A stretch of DNA of 64,000 nucleotides from the NCBI RefSeq assembly GCF_008365375.1, contig NZ_QOKW01000005.1, forward strand, positions 124,001 through 188,000. Direction: 5' to 3'. This DNA is from Roseomonas genomospecies 6. GTDB lineage: Bacteria; Pseudomonadota; Alphaproteobacteria; Azospirillales; Azospirillaceae. Shown in pieces: positions 8,605 to 17,107 of the stretch. Position numbers and translations under genes: made by a program. The stretch's first letter is position 1. Every line of letters begins with the position of its first letter. A model generated the notes under the pieces. That model searched no databases and was not told where the DNA came from. It was given only the letters and a program-made list of their open reading frames with translations.

Positions 8605-8638
8605 AGTTGAACAGGGAGGCTTCACGTCTGGGAGACGC
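8600..8638. other. Left attachment site of the island (attL), 39-bp direct repeat
   Basis: 39 bases identical to 22753-22791, starting CGGCGAGTTGAACAGG and ending GGGAGACGC. The two copies flank an integrase-bearing segment of 14.2 kb, with the integrase gene starting 158 bp inside the left copy, as expected for att sites. The identity stops abruptly on both sides apart from the homologous terminator half. Confidence 0.82.
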
Positions 8639-8766
8639 GAAGCTCTGCATTCTCCGCGGTTCGCAGCGGTTCACGAAGATGACACAGCATCGGCTAACTC
8701 GTTGATATTCGTGATGGTAGTAGTTCGTTGGGGTTCGTGACCGTTCGCGCCAAGCCGGGATAGAAT

Positions 8767-8786
8767 GGGACCCCGTTGGGACCCCA
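8767..8786. repeat. Arm-type repeat pair near attL
   Basis: GGGACCCC-N3-GGGACCCCA lies just before the integrase start. The same pattern with a different 3-base spacer occurs at 22689-22708, just inside attR. Position and duplication suggest arm-type binding sites for the integrase amino-terminal domain. Confidence 0.6.
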
Positions 8787-8796
8787 GAGCTATGCC

Positions 8797-10026
8797 ATGC
8801 AGAAGTTTCTCACCGATCCCCTGTTGCGTTCGCTGACTCCCCCGGCCACCGGGCGCCTGTCGATCACCGACCTTCGCGAACCCGGCTTGGAGTTCCGTAT
8901 CTCTGCCGGAGGTTCCAGGTCGTGGCGCGTCCGCTATCGCGTGAAGGGCGTTGCTGGCCGCAAGGTCGAGACGATAGGGCCATACCCGACCTTCTCCCTT
9001 GCCGATGCCCGTGACCGCGCGCACGCCATCACCAGCGCCGCCAAGAAGGGCATCGATCTGCCCGAGCGGGAGAAGCGTGACGATGAGGAGGCCAAACGTG
9101 CCGAGCAGCGCCCAAAGACGGTGGCCGACCTGCTGACGCGCTATGTGAACGACTATTGCAAGGCCAACCAGCGCCGATGGGAGCAGACCGACCGTCTCTT
9201 TACGGCGCATGTTGTCCCGGCTATCGGAACGAAGGCGCTGGATGAGGTGCGCCGTGCCGACATCGTGGAACTGCTGGACGACCTCCAGAACAGGAAGGGA
9301 CTCAACGCCCAGGTCAACCGGGTGCGGTCACAGGTGATGGCTGCCTTCAACTGGGCGGTGGAGCGCGATTTCATCGACGTGAACCCCGCCGCCACGGTGA
9401 AGAAGCGCAAGAAGATTGAAACGCCGCGGGCGCGTGTCCTGGAGGACGCGGAACTGGTCGCGATCTGGCGGGCGGCTGACTCCCTCACGTATCCGAGCAA
9501 ACAGATCGTCAAGCTGATGATCCTCACCGGGCAGCGCCGCGACGAAGTGAGGTGCCTGCCGTGGGCGGAGTTGCGCGCCGACCTATGGGTACTGCCCGGC
9601 GCCCGGAACAAGGGCCGGCGCGATCACGAAATCCCGCTCCCCGCCGCCGCGGTTGAATTGCTGAAGGAGACCCCGCGAACCGGCCCATTCGTTTTCTCAT
9701 GCGACTCGGAGGGGAAGAAGCCCTATGCCGGCATGAAGCGCTTGAAGATCATCCTGGACCGGGAGAGTGGCGTGAGGGATTGGACCCTTCATGACATCCG
9801 TCGCACGGTGGCGACCGGGCTTGGCCGACTCGGCGTTGCCCAGGACGTGATTGAACGGGTGCTGAACCATGGGCGCGGCATCCTGGAGAAAACCTACAAT
9901 GTCCACCGGTACCGCGACGAGAAGCGCGTGGCGCTGGAGACGTGGGCTCATCACGTGAATAGCCTTGTCACCGGGGAAGGAGCGAAGGTGGTTCCGCTGG
10001 CTGGACGCGCCACCAAGCGCGGGTGA
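8797..10026 (+). CDS. P4-type tyrosine integrase
   Basis: A 409-aa site-specific recombinase. The amino-terminal arm-binding (DUF4102-type) domain covers about 1-95 (EFRISAGGSRSWRVRYRVKG). A SAM-like core-binding domain covers about 100-190. The catalytic domain runs from about 215 to the end, with TGQRRDEV (Arg), LHDIRRTVAT (His-x2-Arg), and the final block VIERVLNHGRGILEKTYNVH (His and nucleophile Tyr). The catalytic set looks intact, so the enzyme should integrate and excise the island. The start ATG at 8797 was chosen because the frame opens only seven codons upstream with a TTG. Confidence 0.9.
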   Translation: MQKFLTDPLLRSLTPPATGRLSITDLREPGLEFRISAGGSRSWRVRYRVKGVAGRKVETIGPYPTFSLADARDRAHAITSAAKKGIDLPEREKRDDEEAKRAEQRPKTVADLLTRYVNDYCKANQRRWEQTDRLFTAHVVPAIGTKALDEVRRADIVELLDDLQNRKGLNAQVNRVRSQVMAAFNWAVERDFIDVNPAATVKKRKKIETPRARVLEDAELVAIWRAADSLTYPSKQIVKLMILTGQRRDEVRCLPWAELRADLWVLPGARNKGRRDHEIPLPAAAVELLKETPRTGPFVFSCDSEGKKPYAGMKRLKIILDRESGVRDWTLHDIRRTVATGLGRLGVAQDVIERVLNHGRGILEKTYNVHRYRDEKRVALETWAHHVNSLVTGEGAKVVPLAGRATKRG

Positions 10027-10370
10027 CCGCTCAGTCCCGGCTTCGCACCCGGTGCCATGCAGCACCGACTATTCGCCCAAGGTGACGGGTGCCCCACTGG
10101 CCTTCTGGCTGGAGAAGCCGGAGACGGTCCGTCGCATCCGAGAGCATCGGTGCCCTGCTGGACTTGGCGGCAGCCAAGGGCTCCCGCTCCGGTGAGAACC
10201 CAGTGCATGGCATCTCCAAGGGTCTGCTCAAGTGCCTTGGGGATAGGAGAAGACCGACACTTTAAGCGCCCGGCAGAAAGGGCAGGTTACGGAGGTGAGG
10301 TGCGTGAAGTCCGCCGATGGGGTGACCAACAGGCCAGCCCCACCCATTCACCGGATGCCGGGTGTTCCGG
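10027..10370. other. Non-coding remnant region
   Basis: 344 bp between the integrase and the Type ISP gene (which ends here on the other strand). The first 40 bp resemble the sequence that follows the integrase remnant at 15.70 kb (GCGCGCCA... then CGGGTGACCG), suggesting both derive from integrase 3' ends. No gene is supported. Confidence 0.45.
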
Positions 10371-13300
10371 CTACGACAGATCGCCCAGCGGCGGCAGAGA
10401 GCGGACGATCTTCATGGTTTCGAGACTCACGGTGATCACCCGCTGCAACAGCTTCAGCGGATAGGCCGGATCGCCCACGGTTTCGATGGCGTACAGGTTG
10501 GCGTCATTCACGATGCCGCTGGCCTTGTCGGTCTTCACGCATTGGCGTTCCATCACCCAATCAATCGCCGACTTGCCGTTGACCACATAGTCATAGGCTT
10601 CCAACGGAATGCCGGTCACGGTGATGTTGGCGTTGTAGATCACTGTCGTTTTGTCCAGCTTCGGGCGCTTGCCCGCGAACTTCATCTGTTCCACCCGATA
10701 GAAGCTCTGCGGGTCGGCGGGCGGGGCCAAGCTGACATCGCCGCGGGTGAAGGTCAGCGGATAGGGTTCCACGCTCTCGTAATCGACGTGAAGCGCGCCC
10801 AAGGCCCGCCCAGCGTCAACGAAGGCCCGGAAGCTGGAATTAGGTTTGACGGCGGGGATGCGCGGCAACTGTTTGGACAGGTTGTCGGCGTAACGCTCGC
10901 GGTATTCCTCCGAATGAAGCAGGCCATAGACGTAATAGAACAGGTCATCCTTGGTGATGGCCTCACCCGGATAGGCGGCCTGGAAGTGGGCCAAACCTTC
11001 GCCGGTGATGGCGTCGCGACGCTGGCGGCCACCCATTCCATTCGATCCGGTCGCTAGCAGGTCACCTTGGGCATCATCACTGATTAGCTTTTCATCTTCA
11101 TACAAGTAGCGAGGAAATACTTGCGTGCCTCCCTTCATTGTTGCCAGACAAAGTTCCGGGGGAAGTTCTGCCATCAATGATGTAAAGCCCGAGATACTGC
11201 CGGGACCAGCGACGCAAATCGCCCGGTTCTTCCCTCCTTCTACCGGGAATATGCGCGGCATCTGATAGACCATCTCGTTGAAGGTCCGGTTGTAGTAGAG
11301 CCATTGCCGTGTAAAGGGCCGGTAAAGGCTTGGCGAGAGGCAATCCACATCGAATGAAAATCGCTTATCTTTAGCCAAGTCTCCCTTAAGCGCCCGTGTC
11401 CAGCTAATCCTGCTGGGATCGGTGTTGATGAAGCTGTCTACAGCCTCCGTGCGCGTCTTGCGGTCTGCGTGAGAGTATGCAGTATTGAAGCGCTCAAGCT
11501 CCGAATTATAGAACCCGATCATAGAGCGAATGTTATTATCCACAGTATTTCTGCTGTGGTTGTATGCCCAACTGTCGCGGCCCGAAGCGATGCCGAGAGA
11601 GAAATTGTCAAATATCTTTGTTTCTTTTCCTTTTTTATCACCCAATGCGATAAATGCCTCAAAGCCTCTGTCTCTCTGCTTTAGCCAATCCCCATGTTCA
11701 TCGGGCGTAATCGTTTGCCAAGCATTTGCTCGTTCGATCCCTACGATGCTGCCGAAGCGTGACACGATAGCAAGCTTCTCTTCACGGGTGAGATAGTCGC
11801 CGATGTCGTGAAAGCTGATACGGCCGTGTTCGGAAGAATTTGGGTTCTTCACCAGTATGGTGATTGCGACTGCGGCACGGCTGCCACTGCCAAATACTTT
11901 ACCCCCCTCTCGCTTTGACAAGTCGCCTGATGTTCTCTGATTTCCTCTCAGGTGGAATACGTAAATATTAGAGAACTCATCCACCAAACACTTCCTCAAG
12001 CCGTCTGAGGACGTTGAACTTAAAAATCCAGCATTAGTGACAAAGCCAATTACGCCAGCATCGCCGATCCGATCGCTCGCCCAACGAATGGCGCGAATAT
12101 AATTATCATATATATTTCTCAAAGAAGTCATGGATGAACGCTTTGCGTATGTCTCTCCTATGCGAATATCCAGCTTCGGATAAGATATATTTGCGGCGTT
12201 ATCGTTGGCATTTCCCTGTCCTACGGAATAAGGTGGGTTGCCCACAATCACCCGAATATCCAAATCCTTTTGGCGGGTGCGGCGGTTACTGTTGTCTGCC
12301 ATCAAATCACTGACCAGATCCTTTTCCTGTTCATAAAGTTGGAATGTATCTGTCAGGCAAATACCATCGAAGGGCACGTAATCCCCGTCCATGATGCCGT
12401 GATACACCGCTTCGATGTTGATCGCGGCTATGTAATAGGCCAGCAATACCATTTCGTTGGCGTGGATTTCGTGGCGGTATTTGTGTTCCATCTCCTCCCG
12501 CCGGATCAGACCGGATTGCAGCAGGCGGGTGATGAAGGTTCCGGTTCCGACGAATGGGTCGATGATGTGAACGTCCTTGCTGCCCAGCGTCTGGCCGAAT
12601 TCCGATTGCAGAACCTCATTCACCGAATGGATGATAAAATCAACAATCTCGACAGGGGTGTAAACAATCCCCAGCCGTTCGGTCATCTTCGGGAAGGCGT
12701 TGCGGAAAAATTTGTCGTACAGTTCGACAATGATCTTCTGCTTTGCTTCCGCCTTGTCAATTCCAGCCGCGCGACGCCGCACGCTGTCATAGAATTTCTT
12801 AAGGCTGGCGGACTCCTTGTCCAGATTGTGTTCGTCCAGGGCGGCCAACACGCGCTGCATCGCCACCGACACCGGGTTGCTGCTGGCGAAGCTGTAGCCC
12901 TCGAACAGCGCATCGAACACCGGACGGGTGATGATGTGTTGCGCCAGCATCTCGACGGCTTCGGCCGGGGTCACGCTGTCGTTTAAATCGTCGCGGATTT
13001 CGGCCAGGAAGGTATCGAACGCCTTGCGTTCCGCCGTGCCGGGCTTCTCCACCAGGGCGGTGATGCGGGTGATGTGGGTTTGGGCGATCTTGGCGATGTC
13101 GGTCGCCCAATCCTCCCAATAATCCCGGCGTCCGCATTTCTTGACGATCTTCGCCATGATGGCGCGGGAAATCTCATCGAAGACGAAGGAGGCTTGCGCC
13201 GGGCCGGTGTCCTGCGGCCGGTCTTCACCCCGGTCATCGTCGCTGTCGGACGACGGCTTGCCGCCAACGTCAGCCTTGCCCCCGCTCCTTTCGGCGGCTT

Positions 13301-15293
13301 CAGGCAGGTTTTTGACCACGGCCACCACTTCGATGTGGTCGGACACGTCAACGCCCAGATCAACCTTGTTGATCATGGCGTCAAAGCGTTCGTCGTGGGA
13401 CCGCAAGGCGTTAAGGATTTGCCAGACAACGCGGTAGCGTTCGTTGTCATTCAACGCCTCTTCCGGCGTCACCCCGGCGGGAACACCCACGGGGAGAATG
13501 ACATAGCCCAGCTTCTTGTCGGCGGCGCGGCGCATCACTCGGCCCACCGACTGCACCACGTCAATCTGTGACTTTCGCGGGTGCATGAAGAGGATGGCGT
13601 CCAGTGCCGGAACGTCCACCCCTTCCGACAGACAGCGGGCGTTGGTCAGGATACGGCAGGCGTTGCCGCCATGGTCTTCCTTCAACCATTCCAACAGCCG
13701 GTTGCGCTCTTTGGCGTTGAAGGTGCCGTCCACATGCTCCAACTGGCATTCCAGCGTCTCGTCGTCAGCCGTAGTGGCCTTACCTTCGTCGGACTCCAGG
13801 TATTCGGCGACGACTTGGGCAAATTCCTGCTGGACCAGCTTTGACGTGGCGATGTCCTTGCAGAAAGCCAGCGCCCGTTTCATCGGCTGAATGTCGGTCG
13901 GCAAGTCCCCATGCAGGCCGTGCTTGGTCAGCGCCTTGTAACAGCCGATGATCTTGGTAGCGTCGTCAAGCTTCAGTTCAGATGATCCATCGGCCAGACG
14001 CCGTTGCACGCCGCTGCTGACCAGGGTTTCGTCAACCGCCAACACAAGAACCTTATAGTCGGTCAGCAGCTTGTTTTCGACGGCCCAGCCGAACCCACGG
14101 GTGAACAGGGTTTTCCCATAAAGTGTCTCGTCATCCATCGAACACAGGATGGCGGATGCTTCATTGGCCTTGGTCTTGACCGCATCGCCGAACACGCGCG
14201 GGGTCGCGGTCATGTAGAGCCGCTTGGCCCCCGCGATGAAGTCTTGGTTGTGGATTTTAACGAAGTTGCTTTCCTCTTTCTTGTCCAGCGTTGCGCCCGT
14301 AGTGCGGTGGGCTTCGTCGCAGATGATCAGGTCGAACGCGCACAGGCCATGCTTGCTCTGTGCGTCGGAAATAACCTGAATGGACTGGTAGGTGGAAAAC
14401 ACCACGGTCATGCGGTCGGGGGCCGGCTGCGCCGCGCGCCGCGCCAGCTTCGCCGCGTCGGTGGTGGCGGGGTAATCCAGATCGTGGGTTTCGATTTCGG
14501 CAACGTCGCTGTTGGAGCGGCGGCGTTTGCCGACCTGCACGTCGGAACAGACGGCGAAGGCGCGCAAGGGCAAGGCCGCGTCGATGGTCCATTCGCGGAT
14601 GGTCTGGCTCATCAAGGCCAGCGACGGGACCAGAAACAGCACGGTCTTGCCAATGCCGGCCAAATCCTCGGCGATCTTCAAGCCGGTGAAGGTCTTGCCG
14701 GTGCCGCACGCCATGATGAGCTTGCCACGGTCGGCGTCCGCCAAGCCGTTGCGGATGGCCTCCAACGCCTCTTGTTGGTGGGGGCGGATTTCCTTCTTGG
14801 GCGCGAGTCTGATTTCATCGCGCAGCAGGTAGGCCGACCAGTCAATCGGGCTGTCGCTCAGCCGGTCCAACCCGATGCGTGATACCGGCTTGTCTTGATC
14901 CTCCAACGCGGCTTCGGCGTTGGTTCCCCAAGGCGCATCTGTGGTGTCGATGATCAGGCGGCGCGAGAATTTCCGCACACCGGATGCGGTGAAAAAGCTG
15001 TCGAGGTCCGCTCGCTGTATCCGGTGGCCGTTCCGGTAGAATTTGCACTGGATTGCGCAAAAGCTGTCTTCGCCCTTGATCTTGGCGACCACATCAATCC
15101 CGGTGTCCTTGGCATTCAGACCGTTCCGAACAGCCCATTCCGAATAGAGCCATGCGTCTTCGTATTCTTGCCGCATGCCCGGATCGTTTTTGATGAACGC
15201 TACGGCGAAACGCTCAAAGTAACCGCCCTTCTCACGCTCCGTCTGGGCATAGGACCGGAACTCTTCAAGAAGTTGAGCAAGGGCGGGGTTCAT
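10371..15293 (-). CDS. Type ISP restriction-modification enzyme (single polypeptide)
   Basis: A 1640-aa protein combining restriction and modification, as in LlaGI/LlaBIII. In order: an Mrr-like PD-(D/E)xK nuclease (Asp67 in TGIDVVAK, Gln-Cys-Lys at 82-84); an SF2 translocase with Walker A MACGTGKT near 195-201, DEAH 326-329 and motif III MTATPR; a coupler; an N6-adenine methyltransferase with motif I DPFVGTGTF near 905-915 and motif IV NPPYSVG near 1016; then a carboxyl target-recognition domain. The family methylates one strand of an asymmetric site and cleaves after head-to-head translocation. All catalytic motifs look intact. The stretch at about 11.06-12.25 kb is clearly more AT-rich, as expected for a swapped specificity domain. 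RBS AGGA precedes the ATG. Confidence 0.93.
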   Translation of the reverse strand: MNPALAQLLEEFRSYAQTEREKGGYFERFAVAFIKNDPGMRQEYEDAWLYSEWAVRNGLNAKDTGIDVVAKIKGEDSFCAIQCKFYRNGHRIQRADLDSFFTASGVRKFSRRLIIDTTDAPWGTNAEAALEDQDKPVSRIGLDRLSDSPIDWSAYLLRDEIRLAPKKEIRPHQQEALEAIRNGLADADRGKLIMACGTGKTFTGLKIAEDLAGIGKTVLFLVPSLALMSQTIREWTIDAALPLRAFAVCSDVQVGKRRRSNSDVAEIETHDLDYPATTDAAKLARRAAQPAPDRMTVVFSTYQSIQVISDAQSKHGLCAFDLIICDEAHRTTGATLDKKEESNFVKIHNQDFIAGAKRLYMTATPRVFGDAVKTKANEASAILCSMDDETLYGKTLFTRGFGWAVENKLLTDYKVLVLAVDETLVSSGVQRRLADGSSELKLDDATKIIGCYKALTKHGLHGDLPTDIQPMKRALAFCKDIATSKLVQQEFAQVVAEYLESDEGKATTADDETLECQLEHVDGTFNAKERNRLLEWLKEDHGGNACRILTNARCLSEGVDVPALDAILFMHPRKSQIDVVQSVGRVMRRAADKKLGYVILPVGVPAGVTPEEALNDNERYRVVWQILNALRSHDERFDAMINKVDLGVDVSDHIEVVAVVKNLPEAAERSGGKADVGGKPSSDSDDDRGEDRPQDTGPAQASFVFDEISRAIMAKIVKKCGRRDYWEDWATDIAKIAQTHITRITALVEKPGTAERKAFDTFLAEIRDDLNDSVTPAEAVEMLAQHIITRPVFDALFEGYSFASSNPVSVAMQRVLAALDEHNLDKESASLKKFYDSVRRRAAGIDKAEAKQKIIVELYDKFFRNAFPKMTERLGIVYTPVEIVDFIIHSVNEVLQSEFGQTLGSKDVHIIDPFVGTGTFITRLLQSGLIRREEMEHKYRHEIHANEMVLLAYYIAAINIEAVYHGIMDGDYVPFDGICLTDTFQLYEQEKDLVSDLMADNSNRRTRQKDLDIRVIVGNPPYSVGQGNANDNAANISYPKLDIRIGETYAKRSSMTSLRNIYDNYIRAIRWASDRIGDAGVIGFVTNAGFLSSTSSDGLRKCLVDEFSNIYVFHLRGNQRTSGDLSKREGGKVFGSGSRAAVAITILVKNPNSSEHGRISFHDIGDYLTREEKLAIVSRFGSIVGIERANAWQTITPDEHGDWLKQRDRGFEAFIALGDKKGKETKIFDNFSLGIASGRDSWAYNHSRNTVDNNIRSMIGFYNSELERFNTAYSHADRKTRTEAVDSFINTDPSRISWTRALKGDLAKDKRFSFDVDCLSPSLYRPFTRQWLYYNRTFNEMVYQMPRIFPVEGGKNRAICVAGPGSISGFTSLMAELPPELCLATMKGGTQVFPRYLYEDEKLISDDAQGDLLATGSNGMGGRQRRDAITGEGLAHFQAAYPGEAITKDDLFYYVYGLLHSEEYRERYADNLSKQLPRIPAVKPNSSFRAFVDAGRALGALHVDYESVEPYPLTFTRGDVSLAPPADPQSFYRVEQMKFAGKRPKLDKTTVIYNANITVTGIPLEAYDYVVNGKSAIDWVMERQCVKTDKASGIVNDANLYAIETVGDPAYPLKLLQRVITVSLETMKIVRSLPPLGDLS

Positions 15294-15387
15294 TATGAAA
15301 AATCCTCATGAACAGGCGATTTGCGCGCCCTTCATGCCACAGCGCTTGCGCGGAAAGATAGTCTCGCAAGATCGGCGAAGCGCGCCC

Positions 15388-15707
15388 CGTCCGATGCCCT
15401 GGTGTTCGAGGGTGTCAAGTCTGGCAGGCCGATATCCGACGTGACGTTGACCATGCTGCCGCGCCGGCTGGACGCCGCCTGCATTTCCCATGGGTTCCAT
15501 TCCAGCGTCCGCGATTGGGGAGACGAGACAATGCCCCCTTTCAGGAAGTGGCGCTGGCCTACGCCCAGGAGAGCAAGGTGGAGGCCACCTACTGGTGCAG
15601 CGACCTGCTGGTAAAGCGCCGCAAGCTGATGGAGGGATGGGCCGACTTCTGCGGCAACACGGGCCGCCAAGGTGGTTGCGCTGACCCTGCGCGCCAAGCA
15701 CGGGTGA
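15388..15707 (+). pseudogene. Decayed tyrosine integrase, carboxyl-terminal remnant
   Basis: The frame beginning near 15388 reads ALVFEGVKSGRPISDVTLTM, then HGFHSSVRDWGDET. It shifts frame near 15530 to continue FQEVALAYAQESKVEATYW and LVKRRKLMEGWADFC, and shifts again near 15665 to read AKVVALTLRAKHG before a stop at 15705. This is the end of a P4-type integrase. The catalytic HxxR is changed to HGFH, losing the arginine, and two frameshifts are present, so it is dead. It probably marks an earlier or nested integration. Confidence 0.8.
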
Positions 15708-15847
15708 CCGTTCGCCCGGCCTTGCCCCGGCAATGAACAAAGCAAGATCACTCTCGGCGGGGATAGGTTGGCCGACCGACAAGCCGGGCTCCGCACCCGG
15801 CTTCCCCTCCACCTCATCCATGCGGATGCGTCACGCGGAGACGCCCT

Positions 15848-16486
15848 ATGGCCTACCTCGTTCCGTTGTTCGAAGCCGCTCAGAATGTGGCGCGCGCCAT
15901 CTTCGGTCCTGCATACGGACAATCTTGGACGCCGCCTGACGCCGATGATCTTGTTGCTGTCAACGCGGCAAAAGCCAAGCAGCGCGAGCAGGAGATGATG
16001 TCCAGAGAAGCCTGTGATCGGCTGTACAATGGCTTTAAGAACGGCGCCCTCACCCTTTTGATAAAATCGCCGAATGGAGATATATTACAAGCCTCCAATT
16101 TTGTACTGCAATACGCCAATCCATACCGGCAGGTGAGCGCGGGAAGAATAATCAAAGAAGATTACGGCAGCGACGACAGGGTTAAAGCACTCAATGACCA
16201 CTACCTGTTCGTTTCAAAGAACGAACTGGATGCATTCATTCGGGCATTCGGAGGCGACGTTAATGCATCTGTGTGTGCAACAGCATCGTCGAAAACTGGG
16301 AGCTACCCTAACGGGAAGGAGGGTGAGGCATACACTTGGTATGATCTTCATAGTGCGAACTACGTTGAGGGAATGCGGAATGAGAAACAGAGAATGTACG
16401 CCGATTGCTCAAAGGCGATTGGTATTCCCTTTGCAACAGCAAAAACTTACGGAGCAAAGTGGACCAAGTTACGAATAAAATGCTGA
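15848..16486 (+). CDS. Hypothetical protein, 212 aa
   Basis: Not recognised. The start ATG follows GGAGACGCCCT. There is no signal peptide. The first 60 residues look helical (EAAQNVARAIF, NAAKAKQREQEMMSREACD); the rest is mixed with two cysteines near 140-175. Base composition is clearly lower in GC than flanking genes, and codon use includes AAA, ATA and AGA, pointing to recent acquisition. It sits between the dead integrase and the AlpA-like gene, so it is island cargo. A restriction or defence role is possible by location only. Confidence 0.65.
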   Translation: MAYLVPLFEAAQNVARAIFGPAYGQSWTPPDADDLVAVNAAKAKQREQEMMSREACDRLYNGFKNGALTLLIKSPNGDILQASNFVLQYANPYRQVSAGRIIKEDYGSDDRVKALNDHYLFVSKNELDAFIRAFGGDVNASVCATASSKTGSYPNGKEGEAYTWYDLHSANYVEGMRNEKQRMYADCSKAIGIPFATAKTYGAKWTKLRIKC

Positions 16487-16528
16487 AAGGTAATTGGTAA
16501 TTACCAGACAAAGTTACCTATTACCTTT
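16486..16528. repeat. AT-rich inverted repeat, possible terminator or operator
   Basis: AAAGGTAATTGGTAA (16486-16500) is complemented by TTACCTATTACCTTT (16514-16528) with one mismatch and a 13-base spacer. It directly follows the stop of the 212-aa gene and lies 76 bp before the AlpA-like start. With no T-run it may be an operator rather than a terminator. Confidence 0.55.
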
Positions 16529-16604
16529 AGCAATATGATTGCCGTAGCCGCACATTAATCGCAGTTCCCGAGTCCGCAAGGACTTCCACGAATTGCGAGG
16601 AAAT

Positions 16605-16790
16605 ATGTCTATTCCCGAGCCGGCCTTTGTTGACCGTATCACCGCCCGCCACATGCTGGGCAACATCGGCAACACGACCCTCCACAAGCTGATCAACGAA
16701 GGGAAGCTGAAGCGCGTCAAGTTGGGCGCGAAAACGTTGATTGGCGTGGAGAGCATCCGCACCTTTGCCGCCAGTCTCAAGGCTGAGTGA
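16605..16790 (+). CDS. AlpA/excisionase-like small DNA-binding protein
   Basis: A 61-aa protein with a MerR-type winged helix-turn-helix as in AlpA and phage excisionases. It reads DRITARHMLGNIGNTTLHKL (recognition helix), then LKRVKLGAKTLIGVESIRTF (wing with basic residues). Such proteins act as integrase directionality factors or activate element genes. The start at 16605 follows GCGAGGAAAT. It begins a tight run of plus-strand genes (2-bp gap to the next) that ends in the primase-helicase. Confidence 0.75.
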   Translation: MSIPEPAFVDRITARHMLGNIGNTTLHKLINEGKLKRVKLGAKTLIGVESIRTFAASLKAE

Positions 16791-16792
16791 CG

Positions 16793-17107
16793 ATGAGCGC
16801 TCCCGCGCTTCCCGCCTTGCCGGCGCAGGTTGCGCCGATGCTGAGGAAGCTGGCGGCCTCTCTCTCGTCCGGTCACCCGGACAAGGTGATGGCCGCCGCC
16901 GACAATCTCGGTTGCGTGATCGACTTCATCAACCGCCACGACAGCAGCCGGGCTGCGCGCCATCTTGCCGTCCGCCTCGGCCAGCTTCAGCGCGCTGTGC
17001 TGGACGATCCGCCCGATGCCCAAGCCCACGCCTCTTGGCTGAACACGCTCATTAATGACGCCGAGTCGCTGGATTTCAGAGGTGTTTGCGATGCCCTCCG
17101 CGGCTGA
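16793..17107 (+). CDS. Hypothetical protein, 104 aa
   Basis: Not recognised. A soluble, largely helical protein (LRKLAASLSSGHPDKVMAA, CVIDFINRHD, LAVRLGQLQRAVLD) without signal peptide. Its ATG lies 2 bp after the stop of the AlpA-like gene and its end overlaps the primase-helicase start by 17 bp, so it is translated as part of that operon and is probably a small replication accessory or regulator of the island. Confidence 0.68.
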   Translation: MSAPALPALPAQVAPMLRKLAASLSSGHPDKVMAAADNLGCVIDFINRHDSSRAARHLAVRLGQLQRAVLDDPPDAQAHASWLNTLINDAESLDFRGVCDALRG

